A DNA stretch of 64,000 nucleotides from Cohnella hashimotonis (GTDB taxonomy: Bacteria; Bacillota; Bacilli; Paenibacillales; Paenibacillaceae): positions 327,278 to 391,277 of the forward strand of contig NZ_JAGRPV010000002.1 in NCBI RefSeq assembly GCF_030014955.1. The letters run 5' to 3'. A program made the position numbers and the translations under genes. Below, piece by piece: positions 26,197 to 36,800 of the stretch. The notes below the pieces were generated by a model, which searched no databases, was not told where the DNA came from, and saw only the letters and a program-made list of their open reading frames with translations. Positions within the stretch are counted from its first letter, which is position 1; the number at the start of each line of letters is the position of its first letter.

Positions 26197-28185
26197 ATGG
26201 CAGTGCCGTCCGGATTCAAGCTGCAATCGGAATACGAACCGCAGGGGGACCAGCCGAGAGCGATCCGGGAGTTGGTCGCCGGCATTCATGAGGGCAAGCG
26301 GCATCAGACGCTCCTCGGCGCGACGGGGACGGGCAAGACGTTTACGATCGCCCAGACGATCGCCAAGGTGAACAAGCCCACGCTCGTCATCGCGCACAAC
26401 AAGACGCTGGCTGCGCAGCTGTGCAGCGAGTTCAAGGAATTTTTCCCGGAGAACGCCGTCGAGTATTTCGTCAGCTACTACGACTACTATCAGCCGGAGG
26501 CGTATATCCCGTCCTCGGATACTTATATCGAGAAGGACTCCAGCATCAACGACGAGATCGACAAGCTGCGACACTCCGCTACCTCGGCGCTGTTCGAACG
26601 CAAGGACGTCATCATCGTCGCCAGCGTTTCTTGCATTTACGGTCTCGGCTCTCCGGAGGAGTACCGAGACCTTCGCTTGAGCCTGCGCGTGGGAATGGAA
26701 AAATCGCGCAACGCGATTCTGCACAAGCTGGTCGACATCCAATATCAGCGCAACGATATGAATTTCACGCGGGGGACGTTTCGCGTGCGCGGCGACGTCG
26801 TCGAGATCTTTCCGGTATCGGTCGGCGACCGCGCGATCCGGGTGGAGATGTTCGGCGACGAGATCGAGCGGATCACCGAGATCGACGTCCTGACGGGCGA
26901 GATCATCGGCTCGCGCGATCATGTCGCGATCTTCCCGGCGTCTCACTTCGTTACCGCCGAGGAGAAAATGAAGGTCGCGCTGGTTAACATCGAGCGCGAG
27001 CTCGAGGAGCGCCTTGCCGAGCTGCGCGAGCAAGGCAAGCTGCTTGAGGCGCAGCGGCTGGAGCAGCGCACGCGCTACGACCTCGAGATGATGGCGGAGA
27101 TGGGCTTTTGCTCCGGCATTGAGAACTACTCAGGCCCGCTGACGTTCCGCGAGCGCGGTGCGACGCCTTATACGCTCATGGACTTTTTTCCTGACGATTA
27201 CCTCATCGTCATCGACGAGTCCCACGTCACGCTACCGCAAGTGCGGGCGATGTACAACGGCGACCAGGCGCGCAAGACGGTGCTTGTCGACCACGGCTTC
27301 CGTCTCCCTTCGGCCAAGGACAACCGACCGCTGCGCTTCGAGGAGTTCGAGGGCAAGGCTAAGCAGCTCGTGTATGTGTCGGCAACGCCCGGCCCTTATG
27401 AGCTCGAGAATTGCCCGACGATGGTACAGCAGATCATCCGTCCCACGGGACTCGTCGATCCGATCATCGAGGTGCGCCCGACCAAGGGTCAGATCGACGA
27501 CCTGCTCGGCGAGATCCGTGCCCGCATCGACCGCGACGAGCGCGTGCTCGTGACCACGCTCACCAAGAAGATGTCGGAGGATCTGACCGACTACATGAAG
27601 GAAGTCGGCATCAAGGTGCGTTATTTGCACTCGGACATCAAGACGCTGGAGCGGATGGCGATCCTGCGCGATCTGCGGATCGGCACGTTCGACGTGCTGG
27701 TCGGCATCAACCTCTTGCGGGAGGGGTTGGATTTGCCGGAAGTCACGTTGGTGGCGATCCTCGACGCCGACAAGGAAGGCTTCCTGCGCGCAGAGCGTTC
27801 GCTCATCCAGACGATCGGCCGCGCGGCGCGGAATGCCGAGGGCCGCGTCATCATGTATGGCGACAAGATCACCGACTCCATGGCGAAGGCGATCGGCGAG
27901 ACAGAACGCCGCCGCGCGATCCAGACCGCCTACAACGAAGAGCACGGCATCACGCCGCAGACCATCCGCAAAAAAGTCCGCGACGTCATCGAGGCGACAA
28001 AAGTTGCCGAGCAGAAGAGTTCTTATCTGACAGGCCTCGAGGACGTCGACAAGCTGTCCAAGAAGGACCGTCAGTCCGTCATCAACCGTCTAGAGGCCGA
28101 GATGAAGGACGCCGCCAAGAACCTCCAGTTCGAACGGGCCGCCGAGCTTCGCGACGCACTGCTTGAACTGAAGGCAAGTCTTTAG
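26197..28185 (+). CDS. uvrB: Excinuclease ABC subunit B
   Basis: Damage-verifying helicase-like subunit of nucleotide excision repair, about 662 residues. Walker A GATGTGKT is near residue 41, followed by the [12 protein letters not shown] beta-hairpin used to probe damaged DNA, DEAD-box-like motifs (VIDESH), helicase motifs V and VI ([16 protein letters not shown]), and a C-terminal UVR motif for UvrC contact. An in-frame GTG at 26185 lies inside the Shine-Dalgarno GGAGGTG, so the ATG at 26197 is chosen. A LexA box precedes it. Confidence 0.97.
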   Translation: MAVPSGFKLQSEYEPQGDQPRAIRELVAGIHEGKRHQTLLGATGTGKTFTIAQTIAKVNKPTLVIAHNKTLAAQLCSEFKEFFPENAVEYFVSYYDYYQPEAYIPSSDTYIEKDSSINDEIDKLRHSATSALFERKDVIIVASVSCIYGLGSPEEYRDLRLSLRVGMEKSRNAILHKLVDIQYQRNDMNFTRGTFRVRGDVVEIFPVSVGDRAIRVEMFGDEIERITEIDVLTGEIIGSRDHVAIFPASHFVTAEEKMKVALVNIERELEERLAELREQGKLLEAQRLEQRTRYDLEMMAEMGFCSGIENYSGPLTFRERGATPYTLMDFFPDDYLIVIDESHVTLPQVRAMYNGDQARKTVLVDHGFRLPSAKDNRPLRFEEFEGKAKQLVYVSATPGPYELENCPTMVQQIIRPTGLVDPIIEVRPTKGQIDDLLGEIRARIDRDERVLVTTLTKKMSEDLTDYMKEVGIKVRYLHSDIKTLERMAILRDLRIGTFDVLVGINLLREGLDLPEVTLVAILDADKEGFLRAERSLIQTIGRAARNAEGRVIMYGDKITDSMAKAIGETERRRAIQTAYNEEHGITPQTIRKKVRDVIEATKVAEQKSSYLTGLEDVDKLSKKDRQSVINRLEAEMKDAAKNLQFERAAELRDALLELKASL

Positions 28186-28198
28186 GAATGCTTCGCAC

Positions 28199-28234
28199 GC
28201 CTTGCCGGGATTGCATGTCCTGGCAAGGCTTTTT
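28199..28234 (+). terminator. Rho-independent terminator after uvrB
   Basis: GCCTTGCC (28199-28206) pairs with GGCAAGGC (28222-28229), followed by TTTTTG. uvrB is thus separated from the genes downstream. Confidence 0.9.
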
Positions 28235-28296
28235 GTTGCAAGGTTGGGTACAAAATTTAACGCGTTTAGGGCAGTGCTGCAATGCTCCTTTTACCC

Positions 28297-28464
28297 GTTT
28301 CAACGCTATCCCCTTCAGGCAGGAGAGGAGTTGGCTAGCATACGTTTTAACGTTATCCCCTTCAGGCAGGAGAGGAGCTGGCTAGCATACGTTTTAACGT
28401 TATCCCCTTCAGGCAGGAGAGGAGCTGGCTAGCACACGTTTTAACGTTATCCCGTTCACTCAGG
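28297..28464. repeat. 47-bp tandem repeat built on family B, about 3.6 copies
   Basis: Units start at 28297, 28344, 28391 and 28438, exactly 47 bp apart; the last is partial. Each begins with the family B core (GTTTTAACGTTATCCCCTTC) and continues with AGGCAGGAGAGGAGYTGGCTAGCAYAC. A further degenerate fragment (ACGCTATCCCTAAC) follows at 28465. No gene is seen between the uvrB terminator and the next promoter (28235-28528). Confidence 0.92.
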
Positions 28465-28528
28465 ACGCTATCCCTAACAATCCATTTTTAATCTAAATCT
28501 CCCCATCATCAAGGATACAAAATGGCGC

Positions 28529-28571
28529 TTTAGCTCGGTGGAACATTGTGTTATAATGAGAACAAATGTTC
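28529..28571 (+). promoter_or_regulatory. Promoter with perfect LexA operator before the transposase-like gene
   Basis: TATAAT at 28552-28557 with a weak -35 (TTTAGC, 28529-28534, 17-bp spacer). GAACAAATGTTC (28560-28571) is a perfect GAAC-N4-GTTC LexA box placed just after the -10, as before uvrB and uvrA. Confidence 0.85.
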
Positions 28572-28603
28572 CTGTTTGTTATCGGATGGGGAGGATGATT
28601 GGT

Positions 28604-29533
28604 TTGCATTCGCTTCGCGAGAAGATGCCGGTATTCCAGGAGGAAGCCTGCGAGTTTGCTTTGTTCAAGGCCAAGTGGCCGAACGGGTACCGCTGTCCTC
28701 GCTGCGACGGAGCTGCATTTTACCTAGTCGCTTCCCGACGCAAAAGTCTGTATGAATGCCGTGTCTGCCATCACCAAACCTCTCTGACTGCGGGAACCAT
28801 AATGGAGGGGACGCGCACACCGCTCGTAAAGTGGTTCAGCGCCTTATATTTGATGCAAACGGGGATCTCCGCCACGCTGCTGGCAGAGGTTATTCAAGTG
28901 ACCTACAAGACGGCTTGGCTGATCAACCATAAGCTTCGGCATGCCATCCAAGTATGCGACGAATCTAGGCCTCTAAAAGGAGACCTGCAATTATACGGCG
29001 ATTTTTACGCGCGGCCAGTCATGAGCGGGGTTTTCGATCCGCCCGATCAGCGAGATCAGCCGGCAGTCGTAGGGGCCTCAATCGATCCGGAATCGGGCGA
29101 AGTGGCCGAAGTTAAAATTAAGCGAGTGCCGCCAAATGAATTTAGACGGCGTTTATTTGGCGTTGATTCTTTTGGCACTTTCCTGTGGCGCCATGTGACA
29201 GATGCAAAATCCGAGATTCAAAGCATTGAGATTGTCAAGCAAAGCGATAGCGAAGGTGTGACGGAGCTCGGATTAATCTGGCGGGGAGTCATCGGCTGGC
29301 TTGCCAGAACGTTCGGAGGAATTGGTCCGAAGCATCTGCAGGCTTACCTGGACGAATATTGTTTCCGAATCAACGCACGTCCGAATTCTTTTGAAATGCT
29401 TTTATCTCTATGCGGTCTTACTCAGACTGTGACGCTTGGCGATCTGGTCAACAAAAAGAAAGCTGTTCGTTCCGTAAGGTGGTCGGGATTGGCTAACTAC
29501 AGACAGCATAAGAATGCATTTCAGGTTTCTTAA
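28604..29533 (+). CDS. IS1595-type transposase-like protein under SOS control
   Basis: About 309 residues. An N-terminal zinc ribbon of the IS1595 type is intact (CPRC near residue 31, CRVC near 51), followed by the family's TSLTAGTIM and ISATLLAEVI stretches. The C-terminal part keeps KHLQAYLDEYCFRINAR, typical of the ISXO2 domain. The DDE-type catalytic residues are hard to place: the usual DE-x-Y block reads GDFY here, and the usual TDG-x2-Y block is not clear. The start is TTG after GGGGAGG (28588-28594). Codon use is more AT-rich than in neighbours, suggesting transfer. It may be a domesticated transposase. Confidence 0.75.
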   Translation: MHSLREKMPVFQEEACEFALFKAKWPNGYRCPRCDGAAFYLVASRRKSLYECRVCHHQTSLTAGTIMEGTRTPLVKWFSALYLMQTGISATLLAEVIQVTYKTAWLINHKLRHAIQVCDESRPLKGDLQLYGDFYARPVMSGVFDPPDQRDQPAVVGASIDPESGEVAEVKIKRVPPNEFRRRLFGVDSFGTFLWRHVTDAKSEIQSIEIVKQSDSEGVTELGLIWRGVIGWLARTFGGIGPKHLQAYLDEYCFRINARPNSFEMLLSLCGLTQTVTLGDLVNKKKAVRSVRWSGLANYRQHKNAFQVS

Positions 29534-29642
29534 CAATTGTTTGTTTGCAACAATTTCTTGACGAAATTCTTTTTTGAGAAACGCGCTAAGGAAGCTTGGT
29601 TAATCATTTCGTTGTACAGACTTTGTAAAATTCCGCCATTAG

Positions 29643-29776
29643 CCTGTTCGAAAGGGATACTCTTTAAAGGACGGAATAGGGCTGAATTACATATTACATA
29701 GGCGCGAAGGCTGTTAAATTGCGGATGTATTCATTTAGAACGGTGCCCACCTGATCGAAGGGGATAACGTTGAAAC
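29643..29776 (-). repeat. Two reverse-oriented family B repeats downstream of the transposase-like gene
   Basis: Copies at 29643-29670 (degenerate) and 29750-29776 (CCTGATCGAAGGGGATAAC and on) are in reverse orientation to the array at 28297-28464, so the gene is bracketed by inverted family B copies. The rest of the gap 29534-29877 shows no gene. Just after the stop, an AAC-AATTGTTTG/CAACAATT hairpin could be a weak terminator. Confidence 0.8.
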
Positions 29777-29877
29777 TGCGCGAAAAGCAGGCAGTATGGG
29801 TCGGGGGCGGCCGAATCGTGTAAGGACCAAATGAGCGGAGCTCTCCAAAGAACGCCGCGCCTTGGTGGGATTTCCAT

Positions 29878-29925
29878 TTGCGAACCAGTTCATCGGCAAG
29901 TATAATGAGATGAGAACACATATTC
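29878..29925 (+). promoter_or_regulatory. uvrA promoter with LexA operator
   Basis: TTGCGA (29878-29883), 17-bp spacer, TATAAT (29901-29906), then GAACACATATTC (29914-29925), identical to the uvrB operator. uvrA therefore has its own SOS promoter instead of relying on uvrB read-through. Confidence 0.87.
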
Positions 29926-29998
29926 TTATGTGATGGGAACGTGAACGGAGGCGGCGCGGAGAGCGAGCCCAAGCCGTTAACGACAGGAGGCTGTACTT

Positions 29999-32863
29999 TT
30001 GGGAAGCGATCAGATCGTCATAAAGGGCGCTCGCGCCCACAATTTGAAAAATATCGACGTGACCATTCCGCGCGACAAGTTTGTCGTGCTGACCGGTCTT
30101 AGCGGTTCGGGCAAGTCCTCGCTCGCGTTCGATACGATATATGCCGAGGGGCAGCGCCGGTACGTGGAGTCGCTCTCCGCGTACGCTCGCCAGTTCCTCG
30201 GGCAAATGGACAAGCCGGACGTGGACTCGATCGAAGGGCTGTCCCCGGCCATCTCGATCGACCAGAAGACGACCAGCCGCAATCCGCGGTCGACCGTTGG
30301 CACCGTGACGGAGATTTACGATTATCTGCGTCTTTTGTATGCGCGCATCGGGAAGCCGCACTGCCCGGAGCACGGAATCGAGATTACATCGCAGACGGTG
30401 GAGCAGATGGTCGACAGGATCATGGAGTATCCGGAACGCACCCGTTTGCAGATTCTGGCGCCGGTCGTGTCCGGACGCAAGGGCGAGCATACGAAGCTGC
30501 TGGCCGATATTCAGAAGCAAGGCTTTGTGCGCGTACGCGTGAACGGGGAGATCATGGATCTGTCCGAGCCGATCGAGCTGGAGAAGAACAAGAAGCATTC
30601 GATCGAGGTGGTCATCGACCGGATCGTCGTGAAGGAAGACGTCGCGACGCGTTTGGCCGATTCTCTCGAGACGGGGCTCAAGCTATCGGGCGGACAAATT
30701 ATCGTAGACATCATCGACAAGGAAGAGTTGATGTTTAATTCTCATCTGGCCTGCCCCGTGTGCGGGTTTTCAATGGGCGAGCTTGAACCGCGGCTGTTCT
30801 CCTTCAACTCGCCGTTCGGCGCTTGTCCGGATTGCGACGGGCTTGGCGTGAAGATGGTGGTCGACCCCGACCTGCTGCTGCACGACAAGAGCAAGAGCAT
30901 CGATCAGGGGGCTTTTTCCGCTTGGGCGGGCAGCACCTCGACTTATTATCCGCAGTTCCTCGCGGCCGTGTGCAGCCACTACAAGATCCCGACCAAGGTA
31001 CCGGTATCCGAGCTCACGGACAAGCAGATGAAGCTGCTGATGTACGGTACCGGCCCGGAAAAGATTCGATTTAAATATCAAAATGAGTTCGGTTATACGC
31101 GCGACGCCATGGTCCAGTTTGAAGGCGTCGTACCTAACCTGGAGCGGCGCTACCGGGAGACGGCATCGGATGGCATCCGCGAGTTTATCGAGGAATATAT
31201 GGGTGCCAAGCCGTGCGAGGGCTGTAAAGGAAAGCGGCTGAAAAAGGAAGCGCTGGCCGTTACGGTCGGCAGCCAGAACGTGGCCCATGTCACGGCGTTG
31301 TCGATCGGAGATGCGATGAATTTCTTTGACGCGCTCGAGCTGAACGCCAAGGACACGCAGATTTCCAACCTGATCCTGAAGGAGATCAGCAGCCGTTTGG
31401 GCTTCTTGGTCAATGTCGGGCTGGATTACCTGACGCTCTCCCGGGCGGCAGGTACGCTGTCAGGCGGCGAGGCCCAGCGCATTCGGCTGGCTACGCAGAT
31501 CGGCTCCAGCTTGATGGGCGTCCTGTATATCCTGGACGAGCCGAGCATAGGCTTGCACCAGCGGGACAACGACCGGCTGATCAAGACGCTGGAGCATATG
31601 CGCGATCTCGGCAATACGCTGATCGTCGTCGAGCATGACGAGGACACGATGATGGCGGCCGATTACCTGATCGATATCGGGCCGGGCGCAGGCATTCACG
31701 GCGGCACGGTCGTCGCGCAAGGCACGCCTGAAGAGGTCATGCGCGACGATAATTCGCTGACGGGGGCTTATCTGAGCGGCCGCCAGTTCATCCCTGTACC
31801 GCTCAAAAGGCGAAAACCCGACGGCCGCTGGATCGAAGTGAAGGGCGCAACGGAAAACAACCTGAAGAATCTGAGCGCCAAGTTTCCGCTCGGCGTTTTC
31901 ACGGCTGTAACTGGTGTGTCGGGCTCAGGCAAGTCGACGCTGGTCAACGAGATCCTCTACAAGACGCTGGCCCGCGATCTGAACAAGGCGAAGGTGCGTC
32001 CAGGCCAGTACAAGGAGTTTCTCGGACTGGAGCATCTGGAGAAGGTCATCGACATCGACCAATCGCCGATCGGACGTACGCCGCGCTCCAACCCGGCGAC
32101 GTATACCGGGGTGTTCGACGACATTCGCGACGTATTCGCGATCACGAACGAAGCCAAGGTGCGGGGCTACAAGAAGGGACGCTTCAGCTTTAACGTCAAG
32201 GGCGGCCGCTGCGAGGCGTGCAAAGGCGACGGCATCATCAAGATCGAGATGCACTTCCTTCCGGACGTATACGTGCCCTGCGAAATATGCAAGGGCAAGC
32301 GCTATAACCGCGAGACGCTAGAGGTCAAGTACAAAGGCAAGAACATCGCGGAAGTGCTGGAGATGACGATCGAGCATGCGACGGAATTCTTCCAGAACAT
32401 TCCGCGCATTCATCGCAAGCTTCAGACGCTGCTCGACGTCGGACTCGGGTACATGACGATCGGTCAGCCATCGACGACGATGTCGGGGGGCGAGGCGCAG
32501 CGCGTCAAGCTTGCGGCTGAGCTGCATCGCCGCAGCACGGGCAAGACGCTGTACATTCTCGACGAGCCGACGACAGGGCTCCACGCCCACGACATCGACC
32601 GGTTGCTCCAGGTACTGCAGCGACTAGTCGATTCGGGCGAGAGCGTGCTTGTCATCGAGCACAACCTGGACGTCATTAAGACTGCGGACTATCTCGTCGA
32701 TCTCGGACCCGAAGGCGGCAGCGGCGGCGGCACGATCGTCGGCGTGGGTACGCCGGAGCAGCTATCGAACAATGCGAAGTCCTACACGGGCAAGTATCTT
32801 GGTCCCGTGCTGGAACGGGATCGGGCACGCACCGAAGCGGCGCTGGCTACGGTCGAAGTTTAA
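29999..32863 (+). CDS. uvrA: Excinuclease ABC subunit A
   Basis: Damage-recognition ATPase of nucleotide excision repair, 954 residues. It contains two ABC modules, with Walker A motifs GLSGSGKSS near residue 33 and GVSGSGKST near 640, and signature motifs LSGGEAQR and MSGGEAQR. Zinc fingers are at CPVCG...CPDCDG (about 255-285) and CEACKGDG...CEICKGKR (about 740-770). The TTG start follows AGGAGG. It normally forms an operon with uvrB, but here a transposase-like gene and repeats separate them and it has its own LexA-controlled promoter. Confidence 0.97.
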   Translation: MGSDQIVIKGARAHNLKNIDVTIPRDKFVVLTGLSGSGKSSLAFDTIYAEGQRRYVESLSAYARQFLGQMDKPDVDSIEGLSPAISIDQKTTSRNPRSTVGTVTEIYDYLRLLYARIGKPHCPEHGIEITSQTVEQMVDRIMEYPERTRLQILAPVVSGRKGEHTKLLADIQKQGFVRVRVNGEIMDLSEPIELEKNKKHSIEVVIDRIVVKEDVATRLADSLETGLKLSGGQIIVDIIDKEELMFNSHLACPVCGFSMGELEPRLFSFNSPFGACPDCDGLGVKMVVDPDLLLHDKSKSIDQGAFSAWAGSTSTYYPQFLAAVCSHYKIPTKVPVSELTDKQMKLLMYGTGPEKIRFKYQNEFGYTRDAMVQFEGVVPNLERRYRETASDGIREFIEEYMGAKPCEGCKGKRLKKEALAVTVGSQNVAHVTALSIGDAMNFFDALELNAKDTQISNLILKEISSRLGFLVNVGLDYLTLSRAAGTLSGGEAQRIRLATQIGSSLMGVLYILDEPSIGLHQRDNDRLIKTLEHMRDLGNTLIVVEHDEDTMMAADYLIDIGPGAGIHGGTVVAQGTPEEVMRDDNSLTGAYLSGRQFIPVPLKRRKPDGRWIEVKGATENNLKNLSAKFPLGVFTAVTGVSGSGKSTLVNEILYKTLARDLNKAKVRPGQYKEFLGLEHLEKVIDIDQSPIGRTPRSNPATYTGVFDDIRDVFAITNEAKVRGYKKGRFSFNVKGGRCEACKGDGIIKIEMHFLPDVYVPCEICKGKRYNRETLEVKYKGKNIAEVLEMTIEHATEFFQNIPRIHRKLQTLLDVGLGYMTIGQPSTTMSGGEAQRVKLAAELHRRSTGKTLYILDEPTTGLHAHDIDRLLQVLQRLVDSGESVLVIEHNLDVIKTADYLVDLGPEGGSGGGTIVGVGTPEQLSNNAKSYTGKYLGPVLERDRARTEAALATVEV

Positions 32864-32910
32864 CCTTAGAGCTTGCAAACGGGAAGAGAAGGACAAAAGT
32901 TACGTTGCCC

Positions 32911-32969
32911 AAGAGCAGCGGTTGCAATGGTGTCTTACGAGACACTCGTTGCGCTGCTGCTCTTTTTTT
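32911..32969 (+). terminator. Strong terminator after uvrA
   Basis: AGAGCAGCG and inner GGTGTC pair with GACACT and CGCTGCTGCTCT to form a long stem, followed by seven T. It lies between uvrA and the rpiA promoter. Confidence 0.88.
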
Positions 32970-33047
32970 GAGAAAAGTGCAAGGTTAATTGCTATAATGC
33001 GTATATCCGAAGCAATAAGTAAAACGAATGCGGGAAAGGTGAGGCGC

Positions 33048-33743
33048 ATGACTATAGATCCGAAACGCCGGGCGGGCGAAGAGGCGGTCAAGCTTGTTGA
33101 GGACGGTATGCTCGTAGGGCTTGGAACGGGTTCTACCGCATACTGGGTCATTATGGAGATTGGCAACTGTGTGAAGGCTGGGCTGAATATTACCGCGGTG
33201 CCGACGTCGATCCGATCCGAGGAGCTGGCGCGCTCGCTAGGGATTCCGTTGATTCCGCTGGACGATATCCCAACTGGCGGCATCGATCTGACGATTGACG
33301 GCGCGGACGAAGCGGATGGGGACCTTAACCTGATTAAAGGCGGTGGCGGGGCGCTACTGCGGGAGAAAATCATCGCGTCTAATAGCAAGCGGCTCGTCAT
33401 TGTCGCCGACGCTTCTAAGGAAGTGAAGACGTTGGGACAGTTTCCGCTGCCGGTGGAGATCGTACCGTTCGGCTTCAAGCTGACGATGGGACGCCTCGAG
33501 GCGATAGGCGGTCATCCTGCGCTTCGCCTGACTGAAGGGGACGAGCCGTTCGTAACTGATAACGGCAACTATATCGCCGACTGCCGCTTCGGCGTCATCG
33601 AGGACGCAGCGGCGCTCGAAAAGACGCTGAACCTCATCCCGGGCGTCGTGGAGAACGGCCTGTTCGTCGGCATGGCGGAGCGCATCGTCGTCGGCCGCGA
33701 AGACGGAAACGTAAGCGTCCGGGAGCGCGTCAGGCGAGGATGA
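33048..33743 (+). CDS. rpiA: Ribose-5-phosphate isomerase A
   Basis: Interconverts ribose 5-phosphate and ribulose 5-phosphate in the pentose-phosphate pathway. 231 residues, normal for RpiA. Substrate-binding motifs are GLGTGSTA (about residue 24), DGADEAD (about 84) and KGGGGALLREK (about 95), with the catalytic Asp and Lys in the latter two. The open frame extends into uvrA, but the ATG at 33048 after AAAGGTGAGG gives the proper start. A TATAAT at 32993-32998 lies just upstream with a poorly spaced -35. Confidence 0.95.
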   Translation: MTIDPKRRAGEEAVKLVEDGMLVGLGTGSTAYWVIMEIGNCVKAGLNITAVPTSIRSEELARSLGIPLIPLDDIPTGGIDLTIDGADEADGDLNLIKGGGGALLREKIIASNSKRLVIVADASKEVKTLGQFPLPVEIVPFGFKLTMGRLEAIGGHPALRLTEGDEPFVTDNGNYIADCRFGVIEDAAALEKTLNLIPGVVENGLFVGMAERIVVGREDGNVSVRERVRRG

Positions 33744-33754
33744 TGAGAATCGCG

Positions 33755-33805
33755 AAAAAAGGGTTGCTCTTCTCCGGAAATGCCGGAAAGGAGCAACCCT
33801 TCTAT
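33755..33805. terminator. Bidirectional terminator, rpiA / glycosidase gene
   Basis: AAAAAAGGGTTGCTC pairs with GAGCAACCCTTCT, with an inner TCCGG/CCGGA stem. The A-run on the left gives a T-run for the convergent glycosidase gene. Confidence 0.88.
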
Positions 33806-33818
33806 ATTTGCCGGCGGC

Positions 33819-36800
33819 CTACTGGCGCGTCAGCATGAGCTTGTCGATCGCGAGCGTGTAGGCATTGCTGCCGGGATCCTTGCCGGTGATCTGGAACTTG
33901 AACGTCTTGTTGCCCGAGGCGCCGATCGTGACCGTCCCGAGGCCGACGGTGTCGTAAAAGGCGTTGGCGTCATACCAGTCGATCGGATTGCCCACCGCCG
34001 CCCCGTACACGTACAGCTGAGCCGTACCTCGGTCCGGATGCTTCTTTACCCGCGCGCTGATCGCGTACGTGCCGGCCGCGGGCACGTTCACGGTATACTG
34101 CAGCCAGTCGCCGACGGCGTTGAAGTTGCTGTAACTCAGCGAGCCGCCGCTAGCCGCGGCATCCGTTCCGCTTGTATACGTGTCGCCGGAAGTGACGGTC
34201 GCGGCGAGGCTCTCGGCCTCGTACGTAATCGGCTGCGGCGTCAGCGATATATAATCAGTGGCGAGCGTATAGGAGGAGCTGGCCGCGTTTTTACCCGTGG
34301 ACTGGAAGCGGAACGCTTTGCTTCCCGCGGAAGCGAACGTCATGCTGCCCAGGTCGACCGCGACGTAGCCTTGGGCGCTCTGATATTCGTCGATGGGCGC
34401 ACCTTGGGCGTTGCCGTCGATATATAGCTGCGCGATGCCGCGGTCCGGATGCTTCTTCACCTGCACCTTCACGTTATAGGTGCCGGCCGCGGGCACGTTG
34501 ACCGCGTATTGGATCCAGCCGCCGACGGATACCGGATTGCCGTAGCTAAGCGAGCCGTTGCTGGCCGCGGAGTCGCTGCCGACTGTGGTCGTGCCTCCGG
34601 CGGACGTCGTAGCCGTGGCGTTCTCGGTCTCGTACTTGACGGCTTCCGGTACGGGTGGCGGAAGCGTGCGGTCCGGGGACTTGTACGTAAGCCGGATCGC
34701 GTCCGTCGCGAGCGTGTACTGGCCGCTGGCCGCGTTTTTGCCCGTCACCTGGAACTTGAATGCTTTGTCGCCCGCGGATGTGAAGGCGATATTGCCCAAG
34801 TTCACTTCGACGTAGCCTTGCGTCGCGGCGTACTCGTCGATCGGCGCGCCTTGCGCCGTGCCGTCGACGTACAGCTGCGCAGTCCCGCGGTCCGGATGCT
34901 TCTTCACCCGGACCTTGACGTTGTACGTGCCCGCGCTCGGCACGTTCACCGTGTACTGCACCCAGCCGCCGACGCCGCCGGCGTTGGCGTAGTTCAACGC
35001 GCCGCCGCTGGCCGCAGAGTCGGTGCCGTTCTCCTGCGTGCCGCCCGCGGATATCGCGACCGGCAGGCTCTCCGCTTCGCTCGCGATTCCCGAGGACACG
35101 GTGACGCTGCCCGTGCCGCCCGCACCGATCGCCACATCCGCCGCGATCGTCTTATTTGCCGAGCGGTCGAACACGATGACCTTGCCCGTCGTGCCGGCCG
35201 TTCCCGTCGCGTTCACCGTGATCGTCGAGCTGCCGGCGCTTGCCGTGTACGACGCGATCTTCTCGTCCGCGTACAGCACCTGCAAATCGGCCGAAGCGAT
35301 GTCCTCTTGAATCCAGAAGGCCTTGCCCTTGGACGTGTTCTCGGCGAGATTGACGGGCAGGCCCGGCGACTTCAGCTGCGCGCCGGTGTAACGTCCCTTG
35401 TAGCGGTAGTTGATATTGCCGCTGTCGTCCATCGTCACGTCCTCGACGAGGTACGTCTTGTTGCTGTCGAGCCACCGCAGGTTCAGCGTCAGCTCCGTGG
35501 CTGCCGCGGTCTCGCCGGCCGTGGTTGCGATGACGAGCGCCTTGCTCTTGTCGTCCGAGGCATACATCCAGGCGTACGGTCCGGACGTATCGAAGTTCGG
35601 ACCGGCGTACAGCGGCCGGGTCATGCCGTCCGTCAGCGCGACGATGCGCGGATTTTTACGCCATTCGTTGAACTTCTTGAGCGTCGAAACGCTCGCCGCG
35701 CTCCAGGTGCTGGGATCCTTAGCGAACTTAATGACGCGCGCCAGCATGTAGGAGTAGTAGTCTTCGGTCTTGCCGGTCGTCAGGCCGCCGTAATACACCG
35801 AGTTCATCGGCAGATAGCCGAAGCTGTTAAAGCCGATCAGCATGCTCTTGTCGACGTTGCCCTTGGCGGAGACGAAGCCGTTGTCCCCGATATGCAGCAG
35901 CCCGACGTTGCGGTCGCCTTGGGTCGGATAATAGTCGACCTCGCTCGTTTCCTTCATGAGAAAGTCCGGATGGCGCGAGACGACGTCGTTCATGTAATTG
36001 CGCACGTTCACGTTTTTCCGGTAAACGCTGTCGCTTGGATGCGAGGTCGAGGTGACCGTCGTGTTCGGCCAAAACTCGGTCAGGTCGATCATCTGATGCG
36101 AGAGGTGATAGTTCGAAATCATGAAGTCCTCGACCTGGCTGCGCTTGAACTCGATGTTCGCGGGATCTGCCAGATCGCGCCCCGCGTTATGATTGTCGCC
36201 GGTCATGCTGAACCACAGGCCGAACTTCATGCCCTGGGCGACGATCGTGTCCGTCAGCGCGGCGAGGTTAGAGGTGAACGCGCTCGCCGGCGTCGTCGTG
36301 TCGCGCGTCGTATTCCACAGGTCGTCCAGCATCACCATGTCCATGCCCGCCTGCACGGCCTTCGGAATAACCGTATTGCGATAATAGGACTCCGTACGGT
36401 TGTTTAGCCATTCCCAGTCGTTAGTCGTGAAGACGGCCGTTGTATTGTGATATTTAAAGCGCTTACGAAAATGCTCTTCAACAGCCATGCGTCCGTCCAG
36501 CATATCGCCCTTAAATACGGTCATGTCCACGGCGATATATTCGTAGGTCTCTCCGGGAAACAGCACGAGCTGCAGCGACCCCGGGTTCGTCGATACTTTG
36601 ACGTTGTCGATGCCGCTCCAGGCGTTAATGTTGGCGAAAGGGAGATTGTTCGTCCCGCCCTGCGTCTTCCAGTTCATCTCCGGCTGGATCGTCCAGCCAT
36701 CGCCCGTGTTGTATTGGGTAATGGCGTTCTTGCCCGCATTCGGGGCGAGCGCGCCGGAGGTGCTGCTCCAGGTCATGTTGGGCACATAGTAGAGGGTATG

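Noticed and set aside
28297..29776. Recent, complete insertion sequence between uvrB and uvrA
   Set aside because: The bracketing repeats also occur elsewhere as intergenic repeats, no clear target duplication was seen, and the gene has its own LexA-box promoter; an old or domesticated element fits better.
32649..33047. N-terminal extension of rpiA into the end of uvrA
   Set aside because: The extension overlaps uvrA and a strong terminator; the RpiA family starts at the ATG at 33048.
36455..36480. cre-like catabolite-repression site (AAAGCGCTTACG)
   Set aside because: It lies inside the glycosidase coding sequence far from any promoter and matches poorly.
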